From Hydractinia symbiolongicarpus (Eukaryota; Cnidaria; Hydrozoa; Anthoathecata; Hydractiniidae): 64,000 bases of DNA. The position numbers and the translations under genes are program-made. The DNA is taken from positions 13,454,001 to 13,518,000 of the forward strand of contig NC_079887.1 of the NCBI RefSeq assembly GCF_029227915.1. Direction: 5' to 3'. Under the pieces are notes generated by a model. That model searched no databases and had not been told where the DNA came from. It saw only the letters and a list, made by a program, of their open reading frames with translations. Positions 1-11,756 of the stretch are shown here, piece by piece; within the stretch, counting starts at the first letter, position 1, and each line of letters starts with the position of its first letter.

Positions 1-369
1 GTCAATAAATTTTTGAATTTTTAGCCAAGCTACTGTACTACATAACTTAAGAAATGTAAACCTACAGTTAAAGAACTTTCAATTTATACCTGGCATTATG
101 GTCTTAGTTTGTAAAAATAATACTGTTCTAAAATTAAAATTGTTAAATAAGGCTTAAGTCTTGTAACTTCTTTATTATTTTCCATTTTTATTTATAGTTA
201 CGAAACTACCAGAAAAACATGCACACAATCTTCATTACATTTTTCTTGGGGATGCTCAAATCTTAGAATATTGTAAATCGTCAGACCATAGCACTCCTCA
301 CATATTATTCCTATGCATATTTCACAATACTTTCACAATAATACCACGAGCCGTAACATGCACGCATAC
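1..369. other. Intron sequence, no exon recognised
   Basis: This continues the intron after the last visible TSP1 exon. A CCAG|GTATAA donor-like site sits near 87-92, but the sequence before it has a stop in the required phase. Confidence 0.4.
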
Positions 370-534
370 CTGGACAAGCTAAGTTTGCATTACAACTTCC
401 ACTTTCAGTAGCTGATCCTGGACAAGTTGAGCCACCTGAACAGCTACGCGTTCTTGTTCGTGAAGGAGTGAAACCAACTGGATCACATGTTGCTGAGCAA
501 GCTGACCATTGACCCCATTGTGCCCATTGTATGA
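370..534 (-). CDS. TSP1 repeat exon 3
   Basis: Single TSP1 repeat with WAQWGQWSACSATC and RTRTRSC, closing CPG. 55 codons, phase 1; donor CCAG|GTATGC leads to an exon not in this window. Confidence 0.88.
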
Positions 535-3367
535 CTAAAGGAAAATACCCCATAAATAAATTAAATGAAAATAATACCTTCCATGTAACAAAAAAAAACA
601 ATAATCAAAAATATCGGTTCAGGCGAATAACTTGATGGTAAATATCATAACCAGAAGCTTAAACATAAAAGAAACAGAGTCGAAAAAATTGAATGATCAT
701 GGTGGCCTTTGGAATGTAAAGTCAAAATATCAATTTTAAAAGATCCCTTTAATAGTCCATTTTTTAAAAATGTTTAAGCTTTTGGTTATATTATTTACCA
801 AATAAAAGTATACCTACCAGTACATGAAACATCGTTACAGTTTCCTGTTTCTGTTAAGCTAGCACCACCACAATTCCCTCCAAGGCTTGGATTGTCACAC
901 CGACGAGTTCTTGTTCTTGTGGGTGCATTAGCACCAGTGGCACGACAAGTGGATGAACATGTGCTCCATTGACTCCATTGAGAGAGGACACCTACGGGAA
1001 AATCAATGAGCGTTAGTTGCATTATATATTCATTTTTGTTTGTACAAGTTATGTCTTTAGAATACTCATTAATAAAATAGAATATATAATTTTAAAAATG
1101 TGAAAATTTAGTCTACTTCAGTTTACAAGCAACAGTTAAATAAAACAAAGTTCCATTACTTATTGTTGCGTGTGCCAAAAGCAAGAAAGTTGGAACTTGG
1201 TAATAATAATAATTGAACCTTGCAGACCATCAATTCACATACATCAAATATGTTGCCTAAATTCATACCTGGACAGAGAACATTTCCATTGCAGCTCTCA
1301 CTTTCCGTATTAGAACCTGGGCAGGTAGCTCCACTTGGGCAACTTCTCGTTCGGCTTCGTGATGGTGTGACGCCAACAGGATCACAAGTGGCAGAACATG
1401 CTGACCATAGACCCCAACTGGCCCAACCTATTAAAAATATCAGTTAGAAAAATAACAAAAAACAATAGCTCACTACAAGACAAAATCGATTATCATTTAA
1501 ACCTAAAGCAAAATCCTTTTGTAATAGATGACCCTTTTCAAATATTAGTAGTTGTGAAATCCACTAAATTGATGATCATTGATTGGTAATTTACTATACT
1601 TTCTACCACAGCCTGGCATTTCTTTTATTTTATTTTTTTTGAAAATCTCGTTTTATTATCTAGCTAGGTTTTAGGTTTTAAAGCTAAGGGACCATAGAAG
1701 CAGCCAATCCCTTTCTAACCTAATAATCTTTTAGAGAATTTTTTTGAATATGAGGATGGTCATGGAAAACTGAAAGTAAAGCGTGTGCTGCTAATTAGGT
1801 GTATTTTAAAATCAGGAGTAAGATGAAAGTAAATTAAGCGTCCCGCGCCTATTTAGGTTAAATAAATTTCATGATATTCCAGTTCAGTGTTCAGATAAAA
1901 ACCGAGTCACAAAGTTTAATAAATTACCCCTGGTAAAAGCGATGCAAGCCTTGCACGCTTTACGCGCATTCCAACGAATCAAATTGATTGGCGAATTTGT
2001 CGCCGAGATGCAGTTTCGATCTTGTTTTAGAGTAGATTTCAAATAAATTCTATTGTTTTAACACACAAAAGGAGACATACATTTCAGTGTTTTAAATTTT
2101 TGAAAAAAAAAGATCGATTCTAATTCACCGCTGTAATGGCCAATCACAATTCTTTAAGAATGGCGTAAATAAAACGAAATAGTTTCCCAAATTGGAATTT
2201 CTTTAGACAAATTGATATGCATTGCAACATAGTTGTTTACTGAAAGCTGCCCAGGCCAGATTTTCTTTTTGTTTGAAATTGGTATGAAATAGGTAAATAT
2301 GTTTTGATGTTATTTGCTTTGATGAAAATTATATTTTTGTGACGTTTAATCAGGCGAATATTATTCTAATCAGGAGCACATTATCGCAAATTAGCACTCC
2401 TCGCTTCAGAAGTTTTCCCTAACTAGAGAACACGATAAAGATAAAAAATCAAGAATGTTAAAGATAAGGAAACACAAGATTAGCGTATACGAAGTTTACC
2501 TACCAGAAGTAGAAGCAGCACATGTTGAACCTAATGCACCATACAATGTTTCAATGTCATAAGTTGCCAAATCAGCAAATTGTGTTCTGAAAACTCTATC
2601 AGAACTGCCAGTAAGCGTAGCTACCATTGCTGCGTCAACCACATTTCCGATTGCCAGAGCATAAATAACATATCCAGCATTTCGAAGATTAGTTGCAGTA
2701 GTTACAACTTCGTTAGGGAATATATTTTCATTTCCATCAACCATTAAAAATATTATTTTATTTTCCCCTGTTCTTCCACATCCATTTCCTGACAATAATT
2801 CTTGCGCTTTGTCCAAACCGCATTTGATACAAGTTGCACCGCTCATAAGATTGACTCCATCTACAAGTGTATTAAAAGCACTCGATGTAGCAGCATCGTT
2901 ACATTTGATATGTATTTGACTAGTACTTGCAAACTGCGCAAGCCCAGCATTGCTGTCTCCGGATATATCGATTCGGGTAATGAGTCGCTTAATAAAATCT
3001 TTTTGTTGTTGAAATTGATTTGCATCAACACTGGACGACCCATCCACAGTGATTGCAAATGAACATGGAGCCTGTTGGCCTAAATGAAAAATTACTTCGT
3101 TTACTTTATGTGTTGAAGATACTCTGTGAAATGATTAATTAGACCAATATCGAGGCTAACCAACCCCTCTGATGAAAACTGCAAATCTTGCAGTATTTAT
3201 CAGAAAGCTGGTATTTTATTCGTCATTAATTGTAGGTACACTGGCGTTTAAATAAATGCTTCTATTCTATAAATAAATACAAGCTCCTTGACTAGGTGTG
3301 TTTTTTTACCTCGACTTGTTGTAACCATGATTGCAAGTAACAATAGAACTTGTTTTATTTTCGCCAT
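370..3367 (-). CDS. VWA-TSP1 extracellular protein, 5' part (runs off left edge)
   Basis: Five coding exons, minus strand: 3310-3367, 2504-3079, 1269-1427, 818-991 and 370-534. All junctions are GT-AG, every intron is phase 1 and the frame stays open. Domain order: signal peptide (about 1-19), von Willebrand factor A domain, then three thrombospondin type 1 repeats. The protein is secreted or membrane-bound and probably acts in adhesion or matrix/ligand binding; this role is inferred from domains. The last visible exon ends in a donor (GTATGC), so further exons lie beyond the window. The signal-peptide exon resembles that of the MAM/TSP1 receptor gene at 16290-33398, including its length (58 nt) and phase, so the two are probably paralogous. 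I cannot tell whether this one also ends in a membrane helix and tyrosine tail. Confidence 0.85.
818..991 (-). CDS. TSP1 repeat exon 2
   Basis: Single TSP1 repeat with SQWSQWSTCSSTC, TRTRTRRC and GGNCGG. 58 codons, phase 1 at both ends; acceptor CGTAG|GTG, donor ACTG|GTAGGT. Confidence 0.88.
1269..1427 (-). CDS. TSP1 repeat exon 1
   Basis: Single TSP1 repeat: WASWGLWSACSATC start (W-layered WxxW), the RSRTRSC arginine strand, and closing CPG. 53 codons, phase 1 at both ends. Confidence 0.88.
2504..3079 (-). CDS. VWA domain exon
   Basis: 192-codon exon coding one complete VWA domain. A MIDAS metal site is visible: VDGSSS (DxSxS), the threonine in LMSGATC, and the aspartate in FLMVDGNEN. Acceptor TTTAG|GCC, donor TCTG|GTAGGT, both phase 1. 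VWA domains of this type bind collagen-like or other protein ligands through the metal ion. Confidence 0.9.
3310..3367 (-). CDS. Signal-peptide exon of VWA-TSP1 gene
   Basis: ATG at 3367; encodes MAKIKQVLLLLAIMVTTSR plus one base, a short basic start followed by a leucine-rich hydrophobic core. Donor CGAG|GTAAAA. The 5' side has an acceptor-like TTTTTTAG only 6 nt before the ATG. Confidence 0.85.
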
Positions 3368-4956
3368 ATTGATCTAAAAAATAGGTGTTATTGTTGATTA
3401 TATCGCAGAAAAACACGACTGACTCTGTATCTTAAATATGTCCCTATCGATAAAAAAAACTTTGGTTTCTTTTTTTTTTTTTGTATCTTAAAGATCCTCT
3501 ATGTCGAACCAACTTTCTGGTTCTTAGCGACTTCGAGATGCCGTAAACAATTTTTGCTAGTATTAGATTTAATCGTTTGAAAGTTTTGAACCAATCAGCT
3601 ATAAATGCTTATGTATACGTCACTTTAACCCATCAGACATTGCGCAATATCAACTCAAGTATTACCGTCACCAAGGAGCGTTCAATTATTCCGATGGTGC
3701 GCGATGAAGGTAAAAAATAAAATGAGTCATTAAAGGACGACGTGCAGTTTAGGATTAATCTCCGCTGACAGTCATTACATGAAAAATACAAAACAATTAA
3801 TTAATAATTATTTTTAAAATCCTATTGAAAGAATCTATTGGATAAAGTTAAATGAAATTAGTCATGTTTCAATGCCAGATTACCCCTACAAAATTCCTAT
3901 TTAAATTTCCATTATTGTCGCGTCCCATTTTTATTGTTCATGAAACAATTAAAATTAAACCTTTTTATAGATATATGCTTCTAATTAGGCGAAGGATAAT
4001 AATTCAGCATGTAATCTTAAACTTAGTCTCTAGTCCTGTTGTTTCTTCCGCTAATATGATAAAAGGATAAAAGGTGTCCTACAAAGGGGATTATGATGAA
4101 AATTGGTATTCATTTACTTAACATAATAGTACATAGCATAACAGTATATAGCAGAAAAACAGTTGAGTCATACTTAAGTACTGGAAACGAAGGTGCCTAA
4201 TTCATTGATTCGCTTTCTTAGTCGTTGACGTAATAGTGTCAATATTATAAAATCGGACACAAGGTCAAATGCATACCTGAATAGGCCTTGCAAATTTTGG
4301 ATGGACAAAAACTATCATTTATAATGATATGCGCAATACCATAATTACCTAATAAGCGTCAACTACTACTTGATCAAATTTCTTTGACGAACGCTATGTG
4401 ACCACATAAGGGCCGTTAATCTGGGTGACTTTTTCAAGAAAAAATTGCAATAAATGCCAATGTAGGAACTTTTTGATAGCATTTGATGTGATTTTGAAAT
4501 AAAAAAGTAAGAACGTTTCCCTTTTTGAGAAGATAACAAGAGCGATTCGTTGATTAAAAGACATAGCAGTATAATCTACTAAAACAAAGAATTACCGGAA
4601 CTTTTTAAACTGTTGCAGCCTATGCTACGCTAGTATTTTAAAATTAAAGACATGAGCAGAAAACAGTTCGTACGTCAATTTCCTTCACATTTGTAATTAC
4701 GACCAAACGCTGTTGCGTGTATGTATTTGCACGTGTCTTTGTGTAGCTGATTTTGGTTTAGAAATAAACTTGGGTTACTCCTAATAACAAAGAATAAACG
4801 CAAAATAAATACCTGAAGGCTTCTTAGCCGACCGCCTTTGAATCTGCTTTCTGTTCGAATGAGGAAAGTTGATGACGGGTGCTAATGTCAAGTCGCAGTG
4901 AATGAGAACTGAAACAATAACGGTAATAAGAATAAAGATAGCTATAGATAGTACAA

Positions 4957-5004
4957 TGCAATACGTACAATACAGCAATGCAATACAGTACAATACAGTA
5001 CAAT
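4957..5004. repeat. CAATACAGTA simple tandem repeat
   Basis: Short degenerate array of ACAATACAGT units. Confidence 0.6.
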
Positions 5005-5119
5005 GTTGGGTATTCTTCCATCGTATAGATATGACTAATTTTCTAATTATGTTTTATTCTCTATAGCATTTTTATTTTGTTTAATACATACTTTTTGCAT
5101 GATTCATACACCTGAGAAA

Positions 5120-5195
5120 ACCTCATCCCCAGGACTTGTTAGGTTTTTTTAATCTTTAGACGGGTCGGAATATAAAAGTCCTAGGGACAAGGTTG
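5120..5195. repeat. Foldback repeat with CCTCATCCCCAGG ends
   Basis: Inverted ends ACCTCATCCCCAGG and CCTAGGGACAAGGTTG. Related short palindromes occur at 35805-35880, 48914-48957 and 61251-61290, plus half-sites near 34370 and 63337, so this is a dispersed MITE-like family. Confidence 0.5.
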
Positions 5196-6091
5196 CTACT
5201 TAAAACTGGTAGCAACGCTTAGTGTAGTTTTGTTTGTTCTTCTGCATGAAGTTTATAAATGAGTAATTTTAGATGAAAAACCTGTCAACTTCGTTCCCAA
5301 CATTTCTTTTGCCAAGAAAAGGCGACAAATAAACTTTTTAAAGCACACTGATATAGCAAGAGCATTGATTCGGAAGTTGTACACTACTTTTCGCTATAAC
5401 AAACATGATACACTTGTTTAGTTTATAAAAAAATTTAGTACTGGACTATTCATGTTATCACAAAAACAAAATTGTTGAACATATTATGAATACACAAGAA
5501 AGATAATTATTACAAACAAGAATCACAATTCATTTGTCAGGAACAATTTATATTAAACTCGCTTGAAAAAAAGAAAAAGAAAACGTGTTTCCACCATCCA
5601 CTCATCGTCAGTACTAATTGTACAAAATGCACGCTGGGTTAATACGTAAAAACATAAATACATAACAATTATCAAGAGAGCAACAATTTCACGCAAATGC
5701 ACCTTATTCAAAATTTAGATAATCCGCTGAGAATAATTATGTATCATAATTATATTCCATCTTTAATAATTAAAGGCAGTTGACCTGAACTAATTCGCGT
5801 AGAGCTTCTAAATTGTTCTACTCTTTTGTTTAAAGGCGTGTCGTCACAAATATGGTAATGTGACTTGGAGATCTGCGCAGGAGAAACAACAAGGAATAAT
5901 ACGCGGGAGGGAGCGTGTAGTGAAAACAGCTGCACGAATCCACGTTGCAAAATGGTAGCAACTGTTCAGATGGAATGAGAAAATTTGGGGGCGAGGTGTT
6001 CAAAGTAAAGGGCTCATAGCGTATTGACTTAGAAAATAAATTGGTCGCATTTCGTTACTGTAACAGAAAGGCGGCGACTATTATTACAGAG

Positions 6092-6262
6092 ACTAGTAGA
6101 CTTTTTTATACCGCATTGTGTGCTTTTCGCTACTTGGGGCACCATTTTGCGTCACAGACACACGTATAAGGGTCGCCTTTCCTTTATTTTGTGTGTCTCG
6201 GTACTGCGGTGTCACTTTGTGCAGACACAGACAGGCAACGGCTTTTATTATAGAGACAGTGT
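6092..6262 (-). mobile_element. Degenerate copy of the GTCT/hairpin MITE family
   Basis: Starts with ACTAGT, then TTTTTATACCGCATTG, TTTTCGCTA, ACCATTTTGCGTCACAGACA and CGTATA. These match the better copies at 22150-22637 and 41924-42067. The family hairpin is missing or eroded here. Confidence 0.5.
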
Positions 6263-6528
6263 GGTGTTTTTAAATTTTAAATCAGTACCATAAAGTTAAT
6301 TACAAATCACGAACAGACTTTCAAATTGTACATGTAATAAATTCTCTTTTTTTATTGCTAAAAAAACAAATTCTGGAAGGCTAACTATTTATTCCAAACG
6401 CGTTGATGTGGCAAGTTTATCTTTTTGTTTGGATTAATCATCACAATACTTAAATTAATTTAGTAAATCTAATATACAAATATAAATGACAGAGCATTTT
6501 TATGATCCTTTATTAACTTTAGCTATTT
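6263..6528. other. Intergenic, nothing recognised
   Basis: AT-rich flank of the BEL/Pao element. Confidence 0.4.
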
Positions 6529-6756
6529 TGTCGGGATCTTGCGTCGAGTCACGACAATAATTACTCACAAATAGTTCTATATACTCTTCTTCTTATATAT
6601 ACAACCTAATAAAGCTCACTTTTTACAACGCACGTAAAATCACTTCTACCTGTTAGAAGGCGGCCTGGATCTGTTAACGTCACCATTAGCTCGTGACAAC
6701 TGCACAGCAGCCGAGCTCACACAGCAGATCACGTGATCAACGAATAACTCGCGCCA
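6529..6756 (-). repeat. 3' LTR of BEL/Pao element
   Basis: Matches the 5' LTR with scattered changes, including TGTCGCGAG to TGGCGCGAG at its start. Confidence 0.85.
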
Positions 6757-6996
6757 TCCCCCCCCCCCCCCCCCTATTTGATGACACCTTGCATCAAATA
6801 TGAACAAAACGAACATAATAGCCGATGTTATTCATTTCTAGCGGGCGGCTAGCTGTAACTAACAATGACTAATGTTTTCCTAGAAAAGGTTCTGCAAATA
6901 ATCCGTCTCGTCATAATGAACACAAAATATAAATTTCTAGTAATAAGTTCTATTAACTAACAATTGTTTTGTAGTAAATAAATTTCTCGTATTGAT

Positions 6997-7703
6997 TTAC
7001 TGATTCATCTCGAAGTCAGCTTGGTTTTCAATCTGAACTCTCGCTTTAGCAGATGCATTTCGTTTCGGTCGAAATTCGTTCGCTTCAGCATTCAAGGTTG
7101 ACGTTACGTTGTCGTTTTTCGGTGCGATGTCGCATGAAAGTTCTAAGGGATAGAGATGTTGAACCGCTCGTTCTAAGGTGTTCTTGCTCGTTCGTAGTTC
7201 TACCGCTCTTGTAATCCCGTCTCTGCCAACGAAGGTATTCGTTACGACACCAATTGTCCATTTTCCTCTGTTCTTTCTGTCTCCCTTGATCATCACGACT
7301 TCTCCAGGTTTTGGTTCTGCTCTCTTCAGCTCGTGCTTCAAGTTATGTCTTTCTCGAAGTGATCTCACATATTCTTGAGACCATCTCTGCCATGTAGCTT
7401 CCTTACATCTTTGAATAAATTTAAACCTCTTCCGCAGATCTCCTTTCTCGACATCGTGCTTATCTTCTTCAGTTGGAACTCGATTGATTTGTCCAAATAT
7501 CAAGCTGTTGGGCGTAAGAATTTCTTGTTGAATATCATCTGTGACGTATGATAAGGACCTGTTGTTGAGAGTTTGTTCAACAGCAAGTAATACATCCTCC
7601 AACTCACTAAATGATAAAAAAGTTCTTCCAATAGCCTTGCACATCGCTTGCTTAACAAGAACAACCAAACGCTCAAACTGCCCACCCCACCAAGGAGCAC
7701 GAC
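6997..7703 (-). pseudogene. BEL/Pao pol C-terminus (integrase end)
   Basis: Reads in from a WWGGQFERLV-type segment and continues VVLVKQAMCKAIGRTFLSF, LNNRSLSYV and LTPNSLIFG, then the C-terminal part with GEVVMIKGD and RNRGKWTIGVV. This is typical of the end of BEL/Pao integrase (DUF5641-like). The DDE core is absent. Confidence 0.8.
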
Positions 7704-8030
7704 TTAGATTGAACTGTGCTGCTTACAATGCTGGCACCTAATTCTGCTAGGGCAATTTACTGCTCTATGACCACTTCCTGTGCAATTGAAGCAGAGTTTT
7801 TTGTCGCTAACGATCCTTCTTCTTTCCTCAAGCTTGTTGATCGTTTTGCAGCCGGCTGCCTTGTGATTCTCTTCGTCACAATAGATGCATTTTCTTGGCT
7901 TATACTCTCCTTGCTTGGTGTGCAATAAACTTTCTCTCTTTGGTTCTTGCTTTCTTTGTTCATGAACAGCAATAGGGTTTCTCTCTGTCCATTTCCTCAG
8001 CGATTCTAAGAGTTGACCACAGTTCCACTC
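7704..8030 (-). pseudogene. BEL/Pao gag zinc-knuckle segment
   Basis: Two or three CCHC/CCCC-type clusters are visible: CIYCDEENHKAAGC, CFNCTGSGHRAVNC and CQHC. Stops at CKQHSSI, where the internal deletion joins it to the integrase end. Confidence 0.75.
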
Positions 8031-8555
8031 TTACCAGTCATCACCCAGTCTCACTAGATCGGCACGTATTGAGGGTAACTTGTCCTGCGTGAGTCTAACG
8101 TATCCATTGATTTCCTTCAATTTTCCCATAGTTTCTAACGACTGTACATTCGTTGTCAGTTTTTCATAAAATTCATGGACCTTCTGCACATTACACTGAT
8201 GGATTATCGGGAGGCTCATAATCGCTTGAATATGAGCGTTTGCCACTTCACTTGGTTTCCCATATTTCGTTTTAAGGATTGATTTTGCTCTCTCATATCC
8301 TTCGCTAGTAAAAGGTAGTCCTTCGATACATACCTTCGCCTTAGATCCAACAAGTTCTTTCAGGTAAAATTTTGCAACCGCAGATAATGTAGATTTATCG
8401 ATCTCCGACTCGAATTGCCCCCAAAATCTTTGCCAGTCAAGATGGGTTGCTTCAAATTTGGAAATCACCAACTTTGGCAGTTTCACCTTCACTTCTTGAC
8501 CTTTGTTTGTTTCAATTGTTTTTCCGTCGAATTTCATTCTCATCTCTAATTTCAT
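8031..8555 (-). pseudogene. BEL/Pao gag central domain (DUF1759-like)
   Basis: Contains KLPKLVISKFEATHLDWQRF and AKFYLKELVGSKA, the pattern I associate with the gag domain of BEL/Pao elements. Ends at an in-frame stop (DDW*). The same frame continues after it toward the zinc knuckles, so the stop is a disabling mutation. Confidence 0.75.
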
Positions 8556-8566
8556 CCGTTCTAACT

Positions 8567-8950
8567 TTAATTCTTCTTCATACTTAGCGTTTCTTTTTTT
8601 TTGTTTTTTTTCTCTCGTTCAGCAGCTGCTTGTTGTTCCTCATCTTGCTTAATTCCTTCAATGGTTATCTGCAACTGGTCGAATTGTTCTTCCGATTTCA
8701 ACAGTCTTTCATCAATCTGCTCTCCAAACGCATTTACTTCCTCTTCGCTCATCTTGTCCTTGAACATTAGCATCTGCGCATTTGTTTTAAGCCGATGCAC
8801 TTCGTCTCGTTGTTCTTCGATTGATTTGAGAGTTCTTTCCAGTTCCTTTATTTTTCTCCTAGCAAGTATTTTCGGCACTGCCTTTTCCGATAGTTTTAGC
8901 ATCTTAAAAATGACATTGATAGCCTTGTTAATTCTTTCTGATGTTGCCAT
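8567..8950 (-). pseudogene. BEL/Pao gag N-terminal coiled-coil segment
   Basis: Opens MATSERINKAINVIFKMLK and continues as a charged, heptad-rich helix. The frame is lost in a poly-A run near 8593-8612, after which gag continues in the 8031-8555 frame. It is the N-terminal helical part of the element's gag. Confidence 0.7.
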
Positions 8951-9596
8951 GGTTATGTCCTTTCTTCTTATCCTCTCCCTTTAATTTGATACTCGTCTCT
9001 GCTTCCTTGCTTCTCGCTGCTCACTAGCTTCTATTGTTGCTCTTCGCTGCTCACTTGTTCAATTGTTTCTGTCGTTGAATCCTCACTGCTCACTTGTTTC
9101 TGTCGTTGAATCCTCGCTGCTCACTTGTGTCTGTCGTTGAATCCTCACTGCTCACTTGTTGCCCAGTGCCGTAGATTTCCACTGGTGCATTTAAATCTCA
9201 CGTTAATAGTTTATTGAATGTTTGTTGTTATCTCGTTTCCGCTTGATGATTCGCTTCTGATTTAAAATTTCTCTCTATACTTGATCATTTGATCTTTCAC
9301 TTCTGCATGAATTCACAGTTCAAATGTATGACGCACGTCTATGAAGAACGTGTTCGCACTTTAATTTAAATATGGCAGCAATCTATGTTCGCCGGTAATC
9401 ATAAGAATATAAGGAAAGTTCTTCTTTACGACGTTAACAACAATTAAAATAGTTTACAGTTTCTTACAGCAACTTTATGACAGTGAATTCTTCTCGCTTG
9501 ATATCAGTAATAACTTTTACTTCTGAAAATAGATAACTTTACACTACCACACACCACACAGTTCATAAACAACCTCTCCCATCAGCGGTACCACTT

Positions 9597-9822
9597 TGTC
9601 AGGATCTTGCGTCGAGTCACGACAATAATTACTCACAAATGGTTCTATATACTCTTCTTCTTATATATACAACCTAATAAAGCTCACTTTTACAATGCAT
9701 GAAAATCACTTCTTCCTGTTAGAAGGCGGCCTCGATCTGTTAACGTCACCATTAGCTCGTGACAACTGCACAGCAGCCGAGCTCACACAGCAGATCACGT
9801 GCTCAACGAATAACTCGCGACA
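9597..9822 (-). repeat. 5' LTR of BEL/Pao element
   Basis: Begins TGTCGCGAG and ends CTGACA on the minus strand (TG...CA). Closely matches 6529-6756. Confidence 0.85.
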
Positions 9823-11756
9823 ATTTAACTCGTTTACGGGACATCCTTTGTGGTGATTGGCTAAAAAGTCTTTACGACCGGCTTTATACAGCACAGTATA
9901 ACTTTTAACCTCATAGCAACCAAAATGGTAGCTAGAAACGTAAACAAATAACATTTCCGGAAAATCGTTAAAACATAGCTAGATGCATACATATACAGAC
10001 TCAAAAAATCAAGTTACAGTAGATCTGAATCACTCCGCCAGAAAGAGAGCAAGAATGTTGATAATTTTAAGGGGCGTAGCCAGCGTCAGTCAGGCTCTGC
10101 GATCGACTGACCTACTTTTTTTATTTCAACACGTCGTTTTTTCCACCGCCACCGCCAACACATGGATGGGCGCACCAATTGTGCATCCGGCACAAATCTT
10201 TTCCCGGGCGGCGCACACAAGCCTCGCGCTTCGCACGTCGTTTTCTCAGGATATAACAGTATCCACTTTGTTTTGCAGGCTGTGGTGTTGAATCTCTACT
10301 TTGTTTTGCAGATAGTCTTTTTCGCAGGATTACCTGCGAAAATTATGCCTATGTACGGTCTTGTGTCTTCCATTTATTGTCATTTTGGACGCATCTTATT
10401 GGCTAGTAAATTTCGCAAAGAGGTTAAAAATTCGCTCCATATATGGCTATAGAACATACGCAAGAAAGTCAAAAAAAAAAAACAAGGCTAGCGAAGTTGT
10501 GAAGGTGAAGAAAGCATGATGTTGCTGTCAAACGTGGATCTTTATAACGTGTATAGAGCTTCATGAAAATTCTCTATACTCGAGCCATCCAATTTTTGTA
10601 TCTGTATGTAAGTCTTCAGATTTGTTTTCCTGTATAGAAAGCACTTTCAAGTTTTCAGTTAGCTAGCTATTCATCCTCTTCTGTAACTCTGTGTAGACAG
10701 CAGATCTTGTAGCTATACGGAATAAAGCTATTCTTATAAGCCTTTATAACAGTTTATTTAGGAGAAATATTTTAACTTTTTATCCTGATTGTGGTCAGGT
10801 ATGATTCAAGACGGTTTTAAATCAGAAGATTTTTCCTCATCTGCCTTCAAATAAAACTTTACAACCAGTATCTATTTTATTTTCCGATAATGACAAACAT
10901 TCTGGGCAATTTAAACCTAATCCCTTCAGTTTCTTTAAGTTTGAGTAAAGCTACGTTAAAGCGTTCTGCTCAATATTTTAGCTAGGTTGTCATGTGTTAT
11001 GACAACAAAGCAAAAGAAAAGAAAAAGGAAACGTGTGTATCATCTCGAAGTTGTTCCTTTTGCATTAACCCAAACGTTAGTTAATCAATGTGGTACTTCT
11101 AGCACTAATGACGAGACTTCTTCTATTTGTAAAAAGCAAACTTTTAACTTCAAATCTTTTTCGTCAAAAGGATTTCTAAATCGAAACCTATTAAACTTAA
11201 ACAAGTTTTATCTGCAGAACCTTGGTAGATTCATTCCCTTCAGGTTTTATTAACGGCATTGGGAAATATAATGTAGGCACTCACTACGACAAGCTCCACA
11301 CCTCGGTGATCACGATTATTCTTCCCATTGTAACTTGCGAGAGGACGTCTTAAGGTTTATTCATTGTAGTGAAGGCTCTCAGGTTTGTCTTTTTCAAAGG
11401 TCATTTTAAAAACCTTATGAACTTTCTCTTGATATATATACAGAATTGATAAGGTCAAAGTTATGACGATGCTGGCAATGTATCTGTTAAAATTAATAAT
11501 TGTCATTTTAAAGCAAAACAGATTAGCTTTATACATATCCTTGTTCTTCTCATTGCTTAAATTTAGTTGTCTGTTATTCATGCTTTGTACATTATTTCTG
11601 AAACATGATGAACTGAATCAAACGTAACATATTTTTACAAATTTTCCAAAAGTAGTTTAAAATTTTTACGCAAGAATGTTCCTTGCTTAACTAATAATCC
11701 CAACTATGCCCATAATTTTAATAATTGTAACACGATGTCTGGAACGTATTATTAAC
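9823..11756. other. Intergenic, no gene recognised
   Basis: ORFs of about 75-100 codons here show no recognisable domain. AGGGGCGTAGCCAG at about 10069 resembles the terminus at 12313-12327 in inverted orientation. Confidence 0.4.

Larger units (their letters stand above)
3380..6091. other. Intergenic, no gene recognised
   Basis: AT-rich upstream flank of the VWA-TSP1 gene. It contains the small repeats listed separately and only short unsupported ORFs. Confidence 0.5.
6529..9822 (-). mobile_element. BEL/Pao LTR retrotransposon, internally deleted
   Basis: Two related LTRs (9597-9822 as 5', 6529-6756 as 3') flank gag and the C-terminal end of pol, all minus strand. Candidate 4 bp target duplication ATTT (6525-6528 and 9823-9826). 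A run of about 18 G next to the 3' LTR (6757-6775) stands where the polypurine tract belongs; TGGTACCGCTGATGGG just inside the 5' LTR is a candidate primer-binding site. Gag is joined almost directly to the integrase C-terminus, so protease, RT, RNase H and the integrase catalytic core are missing. The copy cannot be autonomous. BEL/Pao assignment rests on the gag region resembling DUF1759, the zinc knuckles and the integrase C-terminal segment resembling DUF5641. Confidence 0.85.

Noticed and set aside
1220-1447. 75-codon plus-strand ORF
   Set aside because: It is the antisense shadow of the minus-strand TSP1 exon at 1269-1427, which has correct splice sites and motif.
5750-5950. 66-codon minus-strand ORF
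   Set aside because: No domain, signal peptide, splice context or repetition to support it.
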